A DNA stretch of 49,261 nt, from contig DDSV01000025.1 in the NCBI GenBank assembly GCA_002344215.1, positions 1 through 49,261 on the forward strand. Reading direction: 5' to 3'. The DNA comes from Akkermansiaceae bacterium UBA2381. Lineage in GTDB: Bacteria; Verrucomicrobiota; Verrucomicrobiia; Verrucomicrobiales; DEV007. Under the pieces are notes generated by a model, which was given only the letters and a program-made list of their open reading frames with translations, did no database searches and was not told where the DNA came from. The position numbers and the translations under genes are program-made. This document shows, one piece after another, positions 26,412 through 35,812 of the stretch (the stretch's first letter is position 1; each line of letters starts with the position of its first letter).

Positions 26412-26456
26412 CCACTCCGTGATGATGCGGGAATAGATTTCCCGGAGTGGCCACTC
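26412..26456. repeat. Complex inverted repeat after lnt
   Basis: CCACTCCG at 26412-26419 pairs with CGGAGTGG at 26443-26450. A smaller hairpin (GGGAA/TTCCC) lies between them, and the right arm overlaps the 12-base palindrome GAGTGGCCACTC (26445-26456). It begins 3 bases past the lnt stop and is in the gap upstream of the next minus-strand gene. No T run follows the stem, so it may be a processing or regulatory structure instead of a terminator. Confidence 0.4.
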
Positions 26457-26458
26457 TC

Positions 26459-28213
26459 CTACCTCTTCCCGGGTGAATCGTCCCTCTTTCGACTCCGGAA
26501 TCTGCAAATCACGGCGGCCGATAACGCGATCAGCCCCATCACGATCGAAAACGCATCCCCGAACCGCGCGTAAACGGTCATCGGCGGATTTAGATCCACC
26601 TTCAAAGTAGCGGGAAGGCTTCCGCGGATGTAGGTCGATCCCGTTTCCTCATCCCTCAGGATGCGGGGAAATGGCTCCTTGCCTTCACGGTCGAAAATGC
26701 TCCCCCGTTCGTCGATAAATCCGCTCACCCCGGTATTGGCCGCGCGTATCATGGGACGCCGGAATTCGATGCAGCGGAAGAGGGCGTTGTAGAAGTGATG
26801 CGTCGGCTCCGCGCTGTCGTAGAACCAACCGTCATTCGTGACATTGACAAGGATCTGCGGTCCCGGGCGAATGAACTGCCGGGTATGACGCGGGACGGTA
26901 TCCTCAAAGCAGATCAGCGGTACAATCCCGATCGAATGACCGTCTTTCTCAATCGCAAGAGGCTCATGCGAATCGCCGGGGGTGAAATCCTTTTCAATGA
27001 TGCCGCCGGCAATCCACTCGAAGAGCGGAAATTTTCCCCGGAAGGGAATGTATTCACCAAGGGGAACCAGATGCACTTTTTTGTACATCTGGTAGGACCC
27101 GGTGTTCCCCTTCATCACAGTGATCGTATTGTAGATCTCCTTGCCATCCAGCGTGCTGTCCTCTAGCCCGGTGATGAGAGTGAAGTTTTCGCCTTTGAGA
27201 ATGTGATCGTTGAAGTAATCCTGAATCCAGGGAAAACTGAAATGTCCGGGGAGTGCCGTTTCAGGCCAGATGATGAGATCGTGAGGAGCAAGCTCAACAA
27301 AGCTTCGCGTGAGATCGCGATAGTCGAAAATGATCTTCCGGCGAACCTTGATGTCCTCGGACCATTTGTCCTCCAGCGCGATGTTCAACTGGAGCACTCT
27401 TGCCCTCAGATCCACGCTCTCGGTGGGCACCTTGAGAATGCTGGAGGTGCCGTAGAGAAAGAGACCGATGATCATCGCCACGCCGGCGACAAAATCGAGG
27501 TGGGGACGAAATCGTCTTCTTTCCCTCAACTCAAGACCGAGTCTTGCCAGCGTGCAAAAAGCGATAATCCCGGCAAACATGAGAACAAATCCGTAGCCGG
27601 TGATTCCGATGACGTCGGCAAACTGCACAAGGAGCAGGTGATCCTTCAATGCCACCCCGAGACCATTCCATCCATAGCCGGTGAAAAGTATTCCCCTCAG
27701 CCATTCCAGACCACACCAGGCCGCGCCGTTGAGAACGGCAATGCGGAGCACCGCGAAAGACTGGCTGAAAAGGCTCTTACCGATGGCGTCTACCGGGTCA
27801 ATGATCCAGCGTCCCACGGTCGCGGCAAAAGCTCCGAAGACCCCGAAATAGAGTCCCAGATACAGGGTAAAGGCCGCGAGCGCAGCGATCCCGGCCCAGA
27901 CCGAACCCGCCGTGTGTGAGATTTCAGTAATCCAACTGACGTTGATCACGAAGAAGGTCACCCCTGAAAGGTAGGCAAGATAAAACCCGTGCTTCCAGCG
28001 AGGACGAGTCGCCCGGCGTGGTGAGGAGAACCAGAGCGCCGCAAGGAGCGGTGACTGCCAGATCCAGATAAGCCAGCCGAAGTCCCAACGTGGATAACAG
28101 AGCGCGAGAAGGAAGCCGCTCAGGACGGCGGCCGCCTCGGGCCAGAAGCGGCGGAGAAGGGGCAGTGGCCTTTCGCCGATGGCGGAAACGGGAGTGGAAC
28201 TGAGTCTAAACAC
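26459..28213 (-). CDS. lnt: Apolipoprotein N-acyltransferase
   Basis: Lnt adds the third acyl chain to the N-terminal cysteine of lipoproteins in the inner membrane. The 584-residue protein has about seven membrane segments in the first half, followed by a periplasmic carbon-nitrogen hydrolase domain. The triad is visible as E318 in IIWPETALPG, K379 in YKKVHLVPLGEYIP and C435 in PLICFEDT. A final membrane helix (FSIVMGLIALSAAVICRF) ends the protein, as usual. Its presence shows a Gram-negative-type envelope with triacylated lipoproteins; the DUF3365 lipoprotein in this window is a possible client. Confidence 0.95.
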   Translation of the reverse strand: MFRLSSTPVSAIGERPLPLLRRFWPEAAAVLSGFLLALCYPRWDFGWLIWIWQSPLLAALWFSSPRRATRPRWKHGFYLAYLSGVTFFVINVSWITEISHTAGSVWAGIAALAAFTLYLGLYFGVFGAFAATVGRWIIDPVDAIGKSLFSQSFAVLRIAVLNGAAWCGLEWLRGILFTGYGWNGLGVALKDHLLLVQFADVIGITGYGFVLMFAGIIAFCTLARLGLELRERRRFRPHLDFVAGVAMIIGLFLYGTSSILKVPTESVDLRARVLQLNIALEDKWSEDIKVRRKIIFDYRDLTRSFVELAPHDLIIWPETALPGHFSFPWIQDYFNDHILKGENFTLITGLEDSTLDGKEIYNTITVMKGNTGSYQMYKKVHLVPLGEYIPFRGKFPLFEWIAGGIIEKDFTPGDSHEPLAIEKDGHSIGIVPLICFEDTVPRHTRQFIRPGPQILVNVTNDGWFYDSAEPTHHFYNALFRCIEFRRPMIRAANTGVSGFIDERGSIFDREGKEPFPRILRDEETGSTYIRGSLPATLKVDLNPPMTVYARFGDAFSIVMGLIALSAAVICRFRSRKRDDSPGKR

Positions 28214-28357
28214 GATAGATGAATGGACACGGGCTCGCCGTGGCTGTCAAAAGACCTTCTCGCCAGATTACCCGTACCGCCCCTACCCGGTCTCATCCTG
28301 CCGCAGCGACTCCACCCGTTCCGAAAGGGTCCCGGTAAGTGTCGTTTGAAAGGCGTC

Positions 28358-29023
28358 CTATCGTGTCGAGACCCTGGAGAACGTGATACCGTCCCCGATC
28401 GAAGCCAAAGAGATCCTGTGCCTGGCCAGTTGAGCCCTGGCGGCTTCGAGAGATTTGTTTTCAACCCAGAGACCGTTGCAGGTTTTGGAGCGTCGATTGT
28501 AGGAAAGGGTCAGGAGCGTGTATTCCTTTTTCTGATACTCTGCATTGAGTTGTTTGAGCGCGGCCTCCGGAGTGAACCAGTTGAAATACCTTTTGAATCC
28601 TTCCGGCTCCATTTCGAAGATGCCCCGGAGTTCGTCATTGTCGTTGCCTTCCACAAAGATGGCATAACGACCCTTGTCTTTCTCCGCCTTATGATGGAGC
28701 TCAAAATCCGCTGGACTCATCCATTCACTGAATCCTCCGGGGGGCAACTCTGCCAAATACGGAGGAGCCGAAGCGGACAATTTCTCAAGCAGCGCCCGGT
28801 CCCCGTCGCTAAGGTCAACAAGAGGAAACGCGAACTGGCGTCCATCCGCACGGACAAATTTTACCTGGCCGTCCTCCAACCCCTCGACCGAGGCCCGAAT
28901 GCTACGCCCCTGACTGTCTTTCCATTCCCGTTCCGGGATCGTCACCAGCCTCCCCTCTGCCTTAAGTGAGATCGTGGAAGTGAGTGAAACAAAGACGAGG
29001 ACGAAACGGGGTATGGTCTTCAT
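28358..29023 (-). CDS. Secreted SHD1-like domain protein
   Basis: The 221-residue protein has a signal peptide (IPRFVLVFVSLTSTISLKA) followed by an SHD1-like segment: REWKDSQGRSIRASVEGLED, then GQVKFVRADGRQFAFPLVDL and SDGD. This short beta-barrel motif, named after yeast Sla1, is frequent in exported planctomycete and verrucomicrobial proteins. The remaining residues, including FNWFTPEAALKQLNAEYQKK, look alpha/beta and match nothing I know. It lies upstream of lnt on the same strand, 144 bases apart, so the two could share a transcript. Confidence 0.8.
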   Translation of the reverse strand: MKTIPRFVLVFVSLTSTISLKAEGRLVTIPEREWKDSQGRSIRASVEGLEDGQVKFVRADGRQFAFPLVDLSDGDRALLEKLSASAPPYLAELPPGGFSEWMSPADFELHHKAEKDKGRYAIFVEGNDNDELRGIFEMEPEGFKRYFNWFTPEAALKQLNAEYQKKEYTLLTLSYNRRSKTCNGLWVENKSLEAARAQLARHRISLASIGDGITFSRVSTR

Positions 29024-29173
29024 GCACTGCTACCGGGATCTCGAAGATCGCAGCTCGAAACCAGAATAGAAAGAACGAACTTGCGATGCCCCCTCCCGCT
29101 TGGCTGAATCCGGAGATCTCATCCGCATCAGTCTTTCACTTTTGAGTCAGCGAGGCCGCTCAATTTACCATTC

Positions 29174-32100
29174 TTATGCGGACTCATGACGGCGCGAGCG
29201 AGCGCGATAGAAGAAAATTCCGCCAAGGAGGAGTCCTAGCAACCCGAAAGTGCCCGGCTCTGGAACTGCAGTCAGGGTAATGCCGGTGTTCGAGTAATTG
29301 ATCTGGTATCCGGAGATGATCGCCCCGTCATCAAAACCGGAGAACGTATTGGTATTGGCCCGGTTGGTGTAAGTCGCGAGTGTATAGGACTGCTCGGTCG
29401 GGCCGGAGAATGAGAAATTCAAGGTGGCCGCAGGATCTATACTGAACGTGCCGATGTTGTTCACCGTGTCTGAAGAAGCGCCGACAATGTCGATAAACCA
29501 GGTGCTCCCGCTCGTGAAGGTCAGATTCCCGCCGCTGAACTCCAGAGATCCCGTTGTCAAGACAGACGCATCACTCCCCACCCGGAAATTGCCGTCGATG
29601 GTGGTATCGCCCCCTATCGTGCCATCACCTCCGAGGGTTGCGCCGGCGCTCACCATGACAGCGCCTGTGGCGCCGGATTGATTGCCATTGATAAACAGGG
29701 CGCCTTCGGTTACGGCGGTCTGCCCGTCATAGGTATTCGCGTTGGTCAGGACGAGGGTTCCCGCCCCAGTCTTATTCAAGTCACCAAGTCCGGAAATAAT
29801 GCCTGAACTCGTAAGCGTACCCCCTGCATCCGTCACCTCAATCGTGCTGACGGTGGACGCCGTTAAACTAATCGACGCATTTGGAATTGTAAGTGCAGTG
29901 GTTCCCGCAGGCGTATAACGGAGGGTACCTCCGCCCAGAGTGACCGCTCCGCTTCCGATGTTTGTGGTATTGGCAAATCCGACGGTCCCTTCGTTGACGG
30001 TGAGACCTCCACTGTAGGTGCTCGCGGTCTGGGCACCGGAAAGGTCCAGCAGACCGCTGCCGGTTTTGACGAGGGCGAGCTGCCCGCCCCCGGAATTCGT
30101 ATCCCGCAAAAATCCAGTGTAAGTGGTATTTGCGTCCTGATCCACCGTCAGCGTGCTGACCGCCCCTCCGGCCGTCCCGTTCGCTTCCAGCACGCGGATG
30201 CCAACACTACCACTGGAAAGAGCCGAGGCAGTCTGGTCATAACCGTTCAGGGAAAAACGGGCGGTCGAGGTATTGGCATTTCCGATGGTGAGCGGACCGG
30301 TCCCGGCTGCGTTGTCCGCGAGAAGCACAACCCCAAGAGCCACCTGAATCGGAATCCCCCCGGTGCTGGCGTTTTCAACCACCAGTCCACCGGAAAAACT
30401 GTTGTTCTCCGCAGACAGGTAAAGTATCCCCGCACCTTTTTTGAGAATCTGCCCCTGACCCGTGATTTCTCCGCTGAATGTGACCGTGTTTGTCAGGGTA
30501 TCGACGGTGCCGATCACCCCGTTGCCGATCTCAATGTCATTCGCGAGTATGCCGCCAATCCCGCTCTCAAGCGTCGCATCTGCCGTGAAACTCACCGCAC
30601 CCGTACCGAGCGCATCCACATGAGAGTAGTTCAGAATACCCGCATTGATCGTGGTGCCGCCAGCATAGGTGTTGCCACCGTTCGATAGAGTGAGTCGCCC
30701 CGCCCCCTGCTTTGCCAGAGTGCCGTCACCACTGACAATCCCGCTCGCCACCACATTGTTGCTCTGAGTGTTGAAGGTTCCGTTGACAGTGCTGTTGATG
30801 ATGATGGCATTGGCAAGGGTGCCTCCGACGCCGGCTTCCAGGGTCGTATCGGCGGCAAAGGTCACCGATCCACTCCCGAGTGCGGCCACATTGGAGAAAT
30901 TAAGGATCCCTCCCGAAAGGGTCGTGCCGCCACTGTAACTACTGGTCCCGCTCGACAGGGTGAGACGACCTGCGCCAGTCTTGTTCAAGGATCCTCCTCC
31001 GCTCACCGCCCCGGACGCAGTGACGGTAGCGCCTGCATCCGTAACCTCGATGCTGCTGTTTGTGGCATTCGTTAAGACAATCGAGGCATTGGGAACCGAA
31101 ATCGAGGTGGTCCCTATCGGGGTGTATCGCAGGGTACCACCTCCCAGGGTAATCGTTCCGGTGCCGAGGTTCGCGGCTGCGGCGAATCCGAGAGTTCCCC
31201 CGTTGACGGTGAGACCTCCGGAGTAGTTCTGAATGGCCTGGGCTCCGGAAAAGTCGAGAAACCCGATTCCGGTTTTGATGATCGCGAGCTGGCCGGAAAC
31301 TCCTGAGTGATCGCGGATGAACCCGTTGTAAGTCGTGTTTGTCGCCTGATCCACCGTCAACGTGCTGACCGCACCTCCCGTCGACCCTCCGGCCTCGATG
31401 ACGCGTGTGGCCGAGGTCGCTCCGCTCGAGAGGGCCGAAACCGTCTGATTGTAGCCGTTCAGGGAAAATCGGGCACCGTTACCCGTCGTGTTGGCATCAC
31501 CGATGATGAGCGGTCCGGTGCCGATGGCATTGTTGGCGAGGAGGACGAGCCCCTGGTTGGTCGCTCCCTGTGAAACAATCGTCCCGCCGGTATAGGTATT
31601 CGCGCCGGAAAGGTACAGAGTGCCCACGCCCGACTTCGTCAAACTTCGCGGCGTGCCATCGCCATCACGGATAATCGCGCTGATGACCAGGTCCTGGGCG
31701 GCGGCGGTTGAATCGCCCACCGTAAAGGTGCGGTTGCCCTGAAGGCTGATAAACCCGGTGGTCGATGATATCACCGCTCCGTTCGGATTATTTCCGTTGT
31801 TGTAGGTCACATTGCCACCCAAACGCAGATCCCCGCCGCCGATGGAAACGGTCGCAGTGCTCCCGGCGGCACCCCCTCCAAGTGTCAGACTCGAGACGGT
31901 TTGTGTGGTTCCGTTTAGATCGAGTGTGCCTCCAAAAATCGTCACTGCCCCGGTGCCTGTCTGTCCCGATCCACTGAGTTGGAGGGTACCCGCATCAGCC
32001 CCGTTTGCTGAGCCTATATTCGTCGTCCCTGAGTATGTGTTTGCCCCGGCGAGGATCCAAGTGCCACCTCCCGTCTTCAGCAGCGAAGTGGCTCCTCCCG

Positions 32101-33748
32101 CGCCGTCCCCTACGATCGGAGCAAAGGTATTATTCCCCGTATTCGATCCGGTGAGCGTCAGCATTCGCGCCCCGGATCCTCCAAAGTCAATTGCTCCGGT
32201 TCCGGTGAAGCTCATGGTATGCGCCGGGGAGACCGCTGAAGAATCGATCGTCGCAGTGAGGCCGCTTGCATTTCCCATGGTAAAAAGCCGGTTCGTCGAG
32301 GCCGTCGCAGCAGAGGTATATTGTAACGTTCCACCCCCAAAAACCAAATCTGCTGCGGAACCCGCGACTGAACCGCGCCCTATCGCGCTGTTGGTGTTGA
32401 TATTGGCCAGAATCGTAGCATTAAGAGTTCCTCCGTTGAGGGTCGTCACGCCGGTGTAGGAATTGGCTCCCGATAAAATCCAGGTTCCGGATCCCGCCTT
32501 TGTGATCGAGGTGATCTTGCCAACCCCGGCGTCCGCAATCACCCCGGCTAACTCCCCCGTCCCAACCGTAGACCCTTGAAGCGTCAGGGTGCGCGATGCC
32601 GCCGTGGCGTCCATGACAAGATTTGAGGTAAACTGGAGAAGGCCGGTCCCCGACTGGTCGATCGTTGCCCCGCTGCCATCACTTGAGTTAATCCGAACGA
32701 CACGGTTAGTCGTTTCTCCGCTGCCGGTATAGATTAGAGTCGCCGTATTGGCTCCTAATCCGAGGTTGATCTGGGCATTGCCGGCTGTCGTTGGGGCTCC
32801 CAGATTGCTGCTTAAGGACCCTACTGATCCGATCAGGGCAACACTGAGCCGCCCCAGAACAGTGGTTGAGCCGTTGTAGGAGTTGGCTCCGCTCAAAATC
32901 GTAGTCCCCGTTTGGTCAGCGTTACGCACCGTCAGGTTGAACCCCGTTGTCCCGCTGCTTATGACACCACTGATATCCAGCGTCGCGCCGGTTTGCGCAC
33001 CCACCCGCGAACCTGAGCTTCCGATGACGACGTTTCCAGCCCACACATTGATTCCACTCGCACTCTGCAGGGACCCGGCAAAGTTAGCTCCGCCACTTCC
33101 GTTGATGGTAATCGTGCTGCCGAGGCCGAAGGTCAGTCCTCCGGAGAGCTCCAACTGCGCCGGTGAGGTCATAGTCACGGTAGCGCTTCCGCCAAGTGCG
33201 TTGCTATCAGTCAGTCGGAGAACCCCGCCGGTCACCACCGTCGCTCCCGTATAAGTGTTCGCTCCGGAAAGAACGAGGGTGCCCAATCCTTCTTTCCGTA
33301 ATCCCGAAGAACCCGCCAGGACGAGGCTGATCGTGGCCACTCTCCCGGAAGCAAGCGCATTGACGGTGATGGTTGGTGCAGTTCCGGCGAGGGTGAGAAC
33401 ATTCGTAATCGAGCCATTGTTGTCGAGGATCCAACCTCCCGGGGTCCCAATTGATGAGTCTCCGAAGACCAGGTTCCCGATCGTTCGCGGTGAGTCGAGT
33501 CGCACCGTTACATCTCCCGTGATGTCAGGGTTATTGAAGTTGGCCGTGAAATTTGCGCCGTCAGCGATGGTTCCGCCGGACCAATTGGCGGAATCTCCCC
33601 AGAGATTTCCGGTGATTGTCTGTGTCCAGTTCCCGTCGGCGGCATGGAGGCAATGCACGAGAAGGAACGCAGCTCCAAAAAGCAATGCCCCTGCCAGCGA
33701 CCGTCGCGTGCGATGCGGCTCGCGAACCCCTTTGGAATTGCGATACAT
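29174..33748 (-). CDS. Giant autotransporter-type beta-strand repeat protein with PEP-CTERM
   Basis: The 1524-residue protein begins with a leader (SLAGALLFGAAFLLVHCLHA) and then consists of many repeats of the autotransporter-associated beta-strand type: LVLSGANTYTGATVVTGGVL, ILSGANSYTGVTTLNGGTLN and similar units, each with G-x-G-T-L and S-G-A-N-T-Y-x-G. It ends AVPEPGTFGLLGLLLGGIFF followed by an Arg-rich tail, a PEP-CTERM sorting signal processed by exosortase. This predicts a beta-helical surface or extracellular matrix protein. Residues about 733-933 and 1138-1333 are two copies of one 200-residue module. No exosortase gene is in this window. The upstream gene is the phosphohexomutase. 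Confidence 0.93.
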   Translation of the reverse strand: MYRNSKGVREPHRTRRSLAGALLFGAAFLLVHCLHAADGNWTQTITGNLWGDSANWSGGTIADGANFTANFNNPDITGDVTVRLDSPRTIGNLVFGDSSIGTPGGWILDNNGSITNVLTLAGTAPTITVNALASGRVATISLVLAGSSGLRKEGLGTLVLSGANTYTGATVVTGGVLRLTDSNALGGSATVTMTSPAQLELSGGLTFGLGSTITINGSGGANFAGSLQSASGINVWAGNVVIGSSGSRVGAQTGATLDISGVISSGTTGFNLTVRNADQTGTTILSGANSYNGSTTVLGRLSVALIGSVGSLSSNLGAPTTAGNAQINLGLGANTATLIYTGSGETTNRVVRINSSDGSGATIDQSGTGLLQFTSNLVMDATAASRTLTLQGSTVGTGELAGVIADAGVGKITSITKAGSGTWILSGANSYTGVTTLNGGTLNATILANINTNSAIGRGSVAGSAADLVFGGGTLQYTSAATASTNRLFTMGNASGLTATIDSSAVSPAHTMSFTGTGAIDFGGSGARMLTLTGSNTGNNTFAPIVGDGAGGATSLLKTGGGTWILAGANTYSGTTNIGSANGADAGTLQLSGSGQTGTGAVTIFGGTLDLNGTTQTVSSLTLGGGAAGSTATVSIGGGDLRLGGNVTYNNGNNPNGAVISSTTGFISLQGNRTFTVGDSTAAAQDLVISAIIRDGDGTPRSLTKSGVGTLYLSGANTYTGGTIVSQGATNQGLVLLANNAIGTGPLIIGDANTTGNGARFSLNGYNQTVSALSSGATSATRVIEAGGSTGGAVSTLTVDQATNTTYNGFIRDHSGVSGQLAIIKTGIGFLDFSGAQAIQNYSGGLTVNGGTLGFAAAANLGTGTITLGGGTLRYTPIGTTSISVPNASIVLTNATNSSIEVTDAGATVTASGAVSGGGSLNKTGAGRLTLSSGTSSYSGGTTLSGGILNFSNVAALGSGSVTFAADTTLEAGVGGTLANAIIINSTVNGTFNTQSNNVVASGIVSGDGTLAKQGAGRLTLSNGGNTYAGGTTINAGILNYSHVDALGTGAVSFTADATLESGIGGILANDIEIGNGVIGTVDTLTNTVTFSGEITGQGQILKKGAGILYLSAENNSFSGGLVVENASTGGIPIQVALGVVLLADNAAGTGPLTIGNANTSTARFSLNGYDQTASALSSGSVGIRVLEANGTAGGAVSTLTVDQDANTTYTGFLRDTNSGGGQLALVKTGSGLLDLSGAQTASTYSGGLTVNEGTVGFANTTNIGSGAVTLGGGTLRYTPAGTTALTIPNASISLTASTVSTIEVTDAGGTLTSSGIISGLGDLNKTGAGTLVLTNANTYDGQTAVTEGALFINGNQSGATGAVMVSAGATLGGDGTIGGDTTIDGNFRVGSDASVLTTGSLEFSGGNLTFTSGSTWFIDIVGASSDTVNNIGTFSIDPAATLNFSFSGPTEQSYTLATYTNRANTNTFSGFDDGAIISGYQINYSNTGITLTAVPEPGTFGLLGLLLGGIFFYRARSRRHESA
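29750..30333 (-). repeat. Internal module, copy B, of the PEP-CTERM repeat protein
   Basis: This segment encodes VLLADNAAGTGPLTIGNANT through DLNKTGAGTLVL. It parallels copy A in order and spacing, with the same landmarks (FSLNGYDQTASALSSG, STLTVDQDANTTYTGF, LGGGTLRYTPAGTTALTIP, IEVTDAGGT). The limits are approximate. Confidence 0.75.
30950..31550 (-). repeat. Internal module, copy A, of the PEP-CTERM repeat protein
   Basis: This segment encodes VLLANNAIGTGPLIIGDANT through SLNKTGAGRLTL. It shares landmarks with copy B: FSLNGYNQTVSALSSG, STLTVDQATNTTYNGF, LGGGTLRYTPIGTTSISVP and IEVTDAGAT. The DNA between the copies encodes two further shorter repeats (LSGGILNFSNVAALGSG and INAGILNYSHVDALGTG). 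The limits are approximate. Confidence 0.75.
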
Positions 33749-33823
33749 TCCGTTTTACGTGCCACACGATGCGGATGATCGCAACCCTGAGATCACCCGT
33801 TCGCCCGGAAAACCTTTTCGTCC

Positions 33824-35782
33824 TTACTCGCCCAATCGGATCCTCATGTCCGCCACCACAGCCGCCTTCAGCGATTCAAAGGACTTCTGCGCAATCGCCT
33901 TGGCCGATTCGAGTTCCTCCGGCAGATCGATACCACTGTGTCCGGGACGCGGACGTTGATAGAGGTAGAACTTGATCTTCGGTTCGGTCCCCGAGGGGCG
34001 CACCGCAAATGCTCGTCCATCCTCAAGATCGACGAAAACCATTTTCTCTTTCGGGATCTCATCGCCCTCCTCGTCCATAAAGGTCTCATTCGCAAAATCA
34101 CGCACCCGGATTACGGGCGATCCATCGATCACGGTCGGAGGCGATTGCACGTAACTCAGCGCGAGCTTTTGAATCTGCGCGGCCCCGTCTGCCCCGGCGA
34201 GAGTCTCCGCATGCTGCCCTTCGAGATAGACACCATGACGGATAAAAAGTTCGTCGAGGAGCTCAACACAGGTCATCCCCTTTGACTTCGCGAAGGCGGC
34301 GACTTCGGCAAACATGACGACAGCCCCGTTGGCGTCCTTGTCACGGAGGAAGTCGGCCCCGAGGTATCCGTAGCTCTCCTCCCCGCCGAAAACAAAGAAG
34401 CGCGAGTAGTTGAGGCGAAGGTCGCGCGTTTCCGCATCGGAAAGCTGGCGGTAGTCTGCCCGCAAATCAGCGGGGATCTGGCCTTCGTATTTTCTCAATT
34501 TACCGCCGATGTATTTGAATCCTGTCAGGGTGTTGACGATGTTCACCCCGAAGTGGGCCGCGACGGCGGTTTGCAGTTCCGTGGTCACAAAGGTTTTCAC
34601 AATCACAGCGTGGTCGCGATTGCTCTCGTTGATGATCCCCTTTTCAGTGAAGGCGAGAAGCCGGTAGTAAGCCATCAGGGAGCCGATCTGATTGCCGGTG
34701 AGGAGGGTCATTTTTCCCGCCTTATTTCGCACGACTACCCCCATACGATCTGCATCCGGATCGGTTCCGATGACGATGTCGGCTCCCGTCGCCTCAGCCT
34801 GGTCGACTCCCATCTGGAGAGCCTCGGCGTTTTCGGGGTTCGGGGATTTCACGGTCGGGAAGGCACCGTCCTCGATATCCTGTGCCGGAACGGTGTCGCA
34901 AGTGAATCCGAGACGGCGCAGGATCTTTGGCGAAATCGTGCCGCCGGTGCCGTGAATGTTAGTGAAGACGATCTTGAGATCACTCTGGGCTTTCACGAGA
35001 TCGGGGTCGAGGAGCAGGGTTTCGAGGCGGGCGAGGTAGACCTCGTCCATTTCCGCGCCGAGCGGGTAGACCTGACCGCGACGGTCTGCCGGGACAAGAT
35101 CGTAGGTTTCGCCTGAAACGGCTTCGACCTCCGCAATGATGGCACTCGCCTCGGGCTCGACGATCTGGGCACCGTCGCTGCCGTAGACCTTGTAACCGTT
35201 GTCGTGGGGCGGGTTGTGGCTCGCGGTGAGGACAATACCCGAGGTGGTGTTGAGGTGGCGGACGGCAAAACTCAGATGCGGCGTCGAGCGGGGTTCGGTG
35301 AAAATGTAGACATCGACTCCATTTTCCACCGCAACTTTGGTGACGCAGTCGGCGAACTCCTGCCCGAAATAGCGGGTGTCGCGAGCAACGGCGATGGAAG
35401 GACGTCCTTCTCCGGTGTGGGATTTCAGCAAGTGCCTAACGAGACCAAGAGTCGCGCGGGTCAGGTTGTAATAATTGAGATTCCCCGTGCCGACGCAGGG
35501 AAACTCGGGCCGGGCACCCTCGGGAGCACTGCCGCGTTCCCCCGGGGTGACAATCTCACCAATGGAACGTCCGCGCAGTCCGCCCGTTCCGAAGGCGAGC
35601 TTTTTGAAAAAGCGGTTGTTCAATTCCGTCCAGTGACCTTCCTTCGCGAGCCACGCGACCGAAGCCTCGTAGACCGGGTTTTCAGAGCTACCGAGGAGTC
35701 CACTGATGTTGTCGAAGCTGCTCTGGAGCAGATCTCCGGAAGCGAGGGCGGCGGCGAGCGTGGCGGACAGTTCGGAATTCAT
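33824..35782 (-). CDS. Phosphoglucomutase/phosphomannomutase family (alpha-D-phosphohexomutase)
   Basis: The 652-residue enzyme should interconvert hexose 1- and 6-phosphates (glucose or mannose). The catalytic phosphoserine is S188 in TASHNPPHDNG, the metal loop is D341-P-D-A-D-R (GTDPDADRMG), the sugar-specificity loop is GGEESYG and the phosphate loop is RPSGTEPK. FGTGGLRG near residue 65 is also typical. It is longer than most bacterial enzymes (450-580 residues), fitting the subfamily that acts on both glucose and mannose phosphates. It is divergent from the RlmI-like gene with only 30 bases between start codons. The PEP-CTERM gene starts 75 bases downstream. Confidence 0.94.
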   Translation of the reverse strand: MNSELSATLAAALASGDLLQSSFDNISGLLGSSENPVYEASVAWLAKEGHWTELNNRFFKKLAFGTGGLRGRSIGEIVTPGERGSAPEGARPEFPCVGTGNLNYYNLTRATLGLVRHLLKSHTGEGRPSIAVARDTRYFGQEFADCVTKVAVENGVDVYIFTEPRSTPHLSFAVRHLNTTSGIVLTASHNPPHDNGYKVYGSDGAQIVEPEASAIIAEVEAVSGETYDLVPADRRGQVYPLGAEMDEVYLARLETLLLDPDLVKAQSDLKIVFTNIHGTGGTISPKILRRLGFTCDTVPAQDIEDGAFPTVKSPNPENAEALQMGVDQAEATGADIVIGTDPDADRMGVVVRNKAGKMTLLTGNQIGSLMAYYRLLAFTEKGIINESNRDHAVIVKTFVTTELQTAVAAHFGVNIVNTLTGFKYIGGKLRKYEGQIPADLRADYRQLSDAETRDLRLNYSRFFVFGGEESYGYLGADFLRDKDANGAVVMFAEVAAFAKSKGMTCVELLDELFIRHGVYLEGQHAETLAGADGAAQIQKLALSYVQSPPTVIDGSPVIRVRDFANETFMDEEGDEIPKEKMVFVDLEDGRAFAVRPSGTEPKIKFYLYQRPRPGHSGIDLPEELESAKAIAQKSFESLKAAVVADMRIRLGE

Positions 35783-35812
35783 TGTCTTGCAAGGTAGGAA
35801 GGGCTAGTAACT

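Noticed and set aside
31812..32459. Plus-strand ORF (215 codons), Pro/Val-rich, inside the giant repeat gene
   Set aside because: It mirrors the Gly/Thr-rich repeats on the other strand and has no start region or domain.
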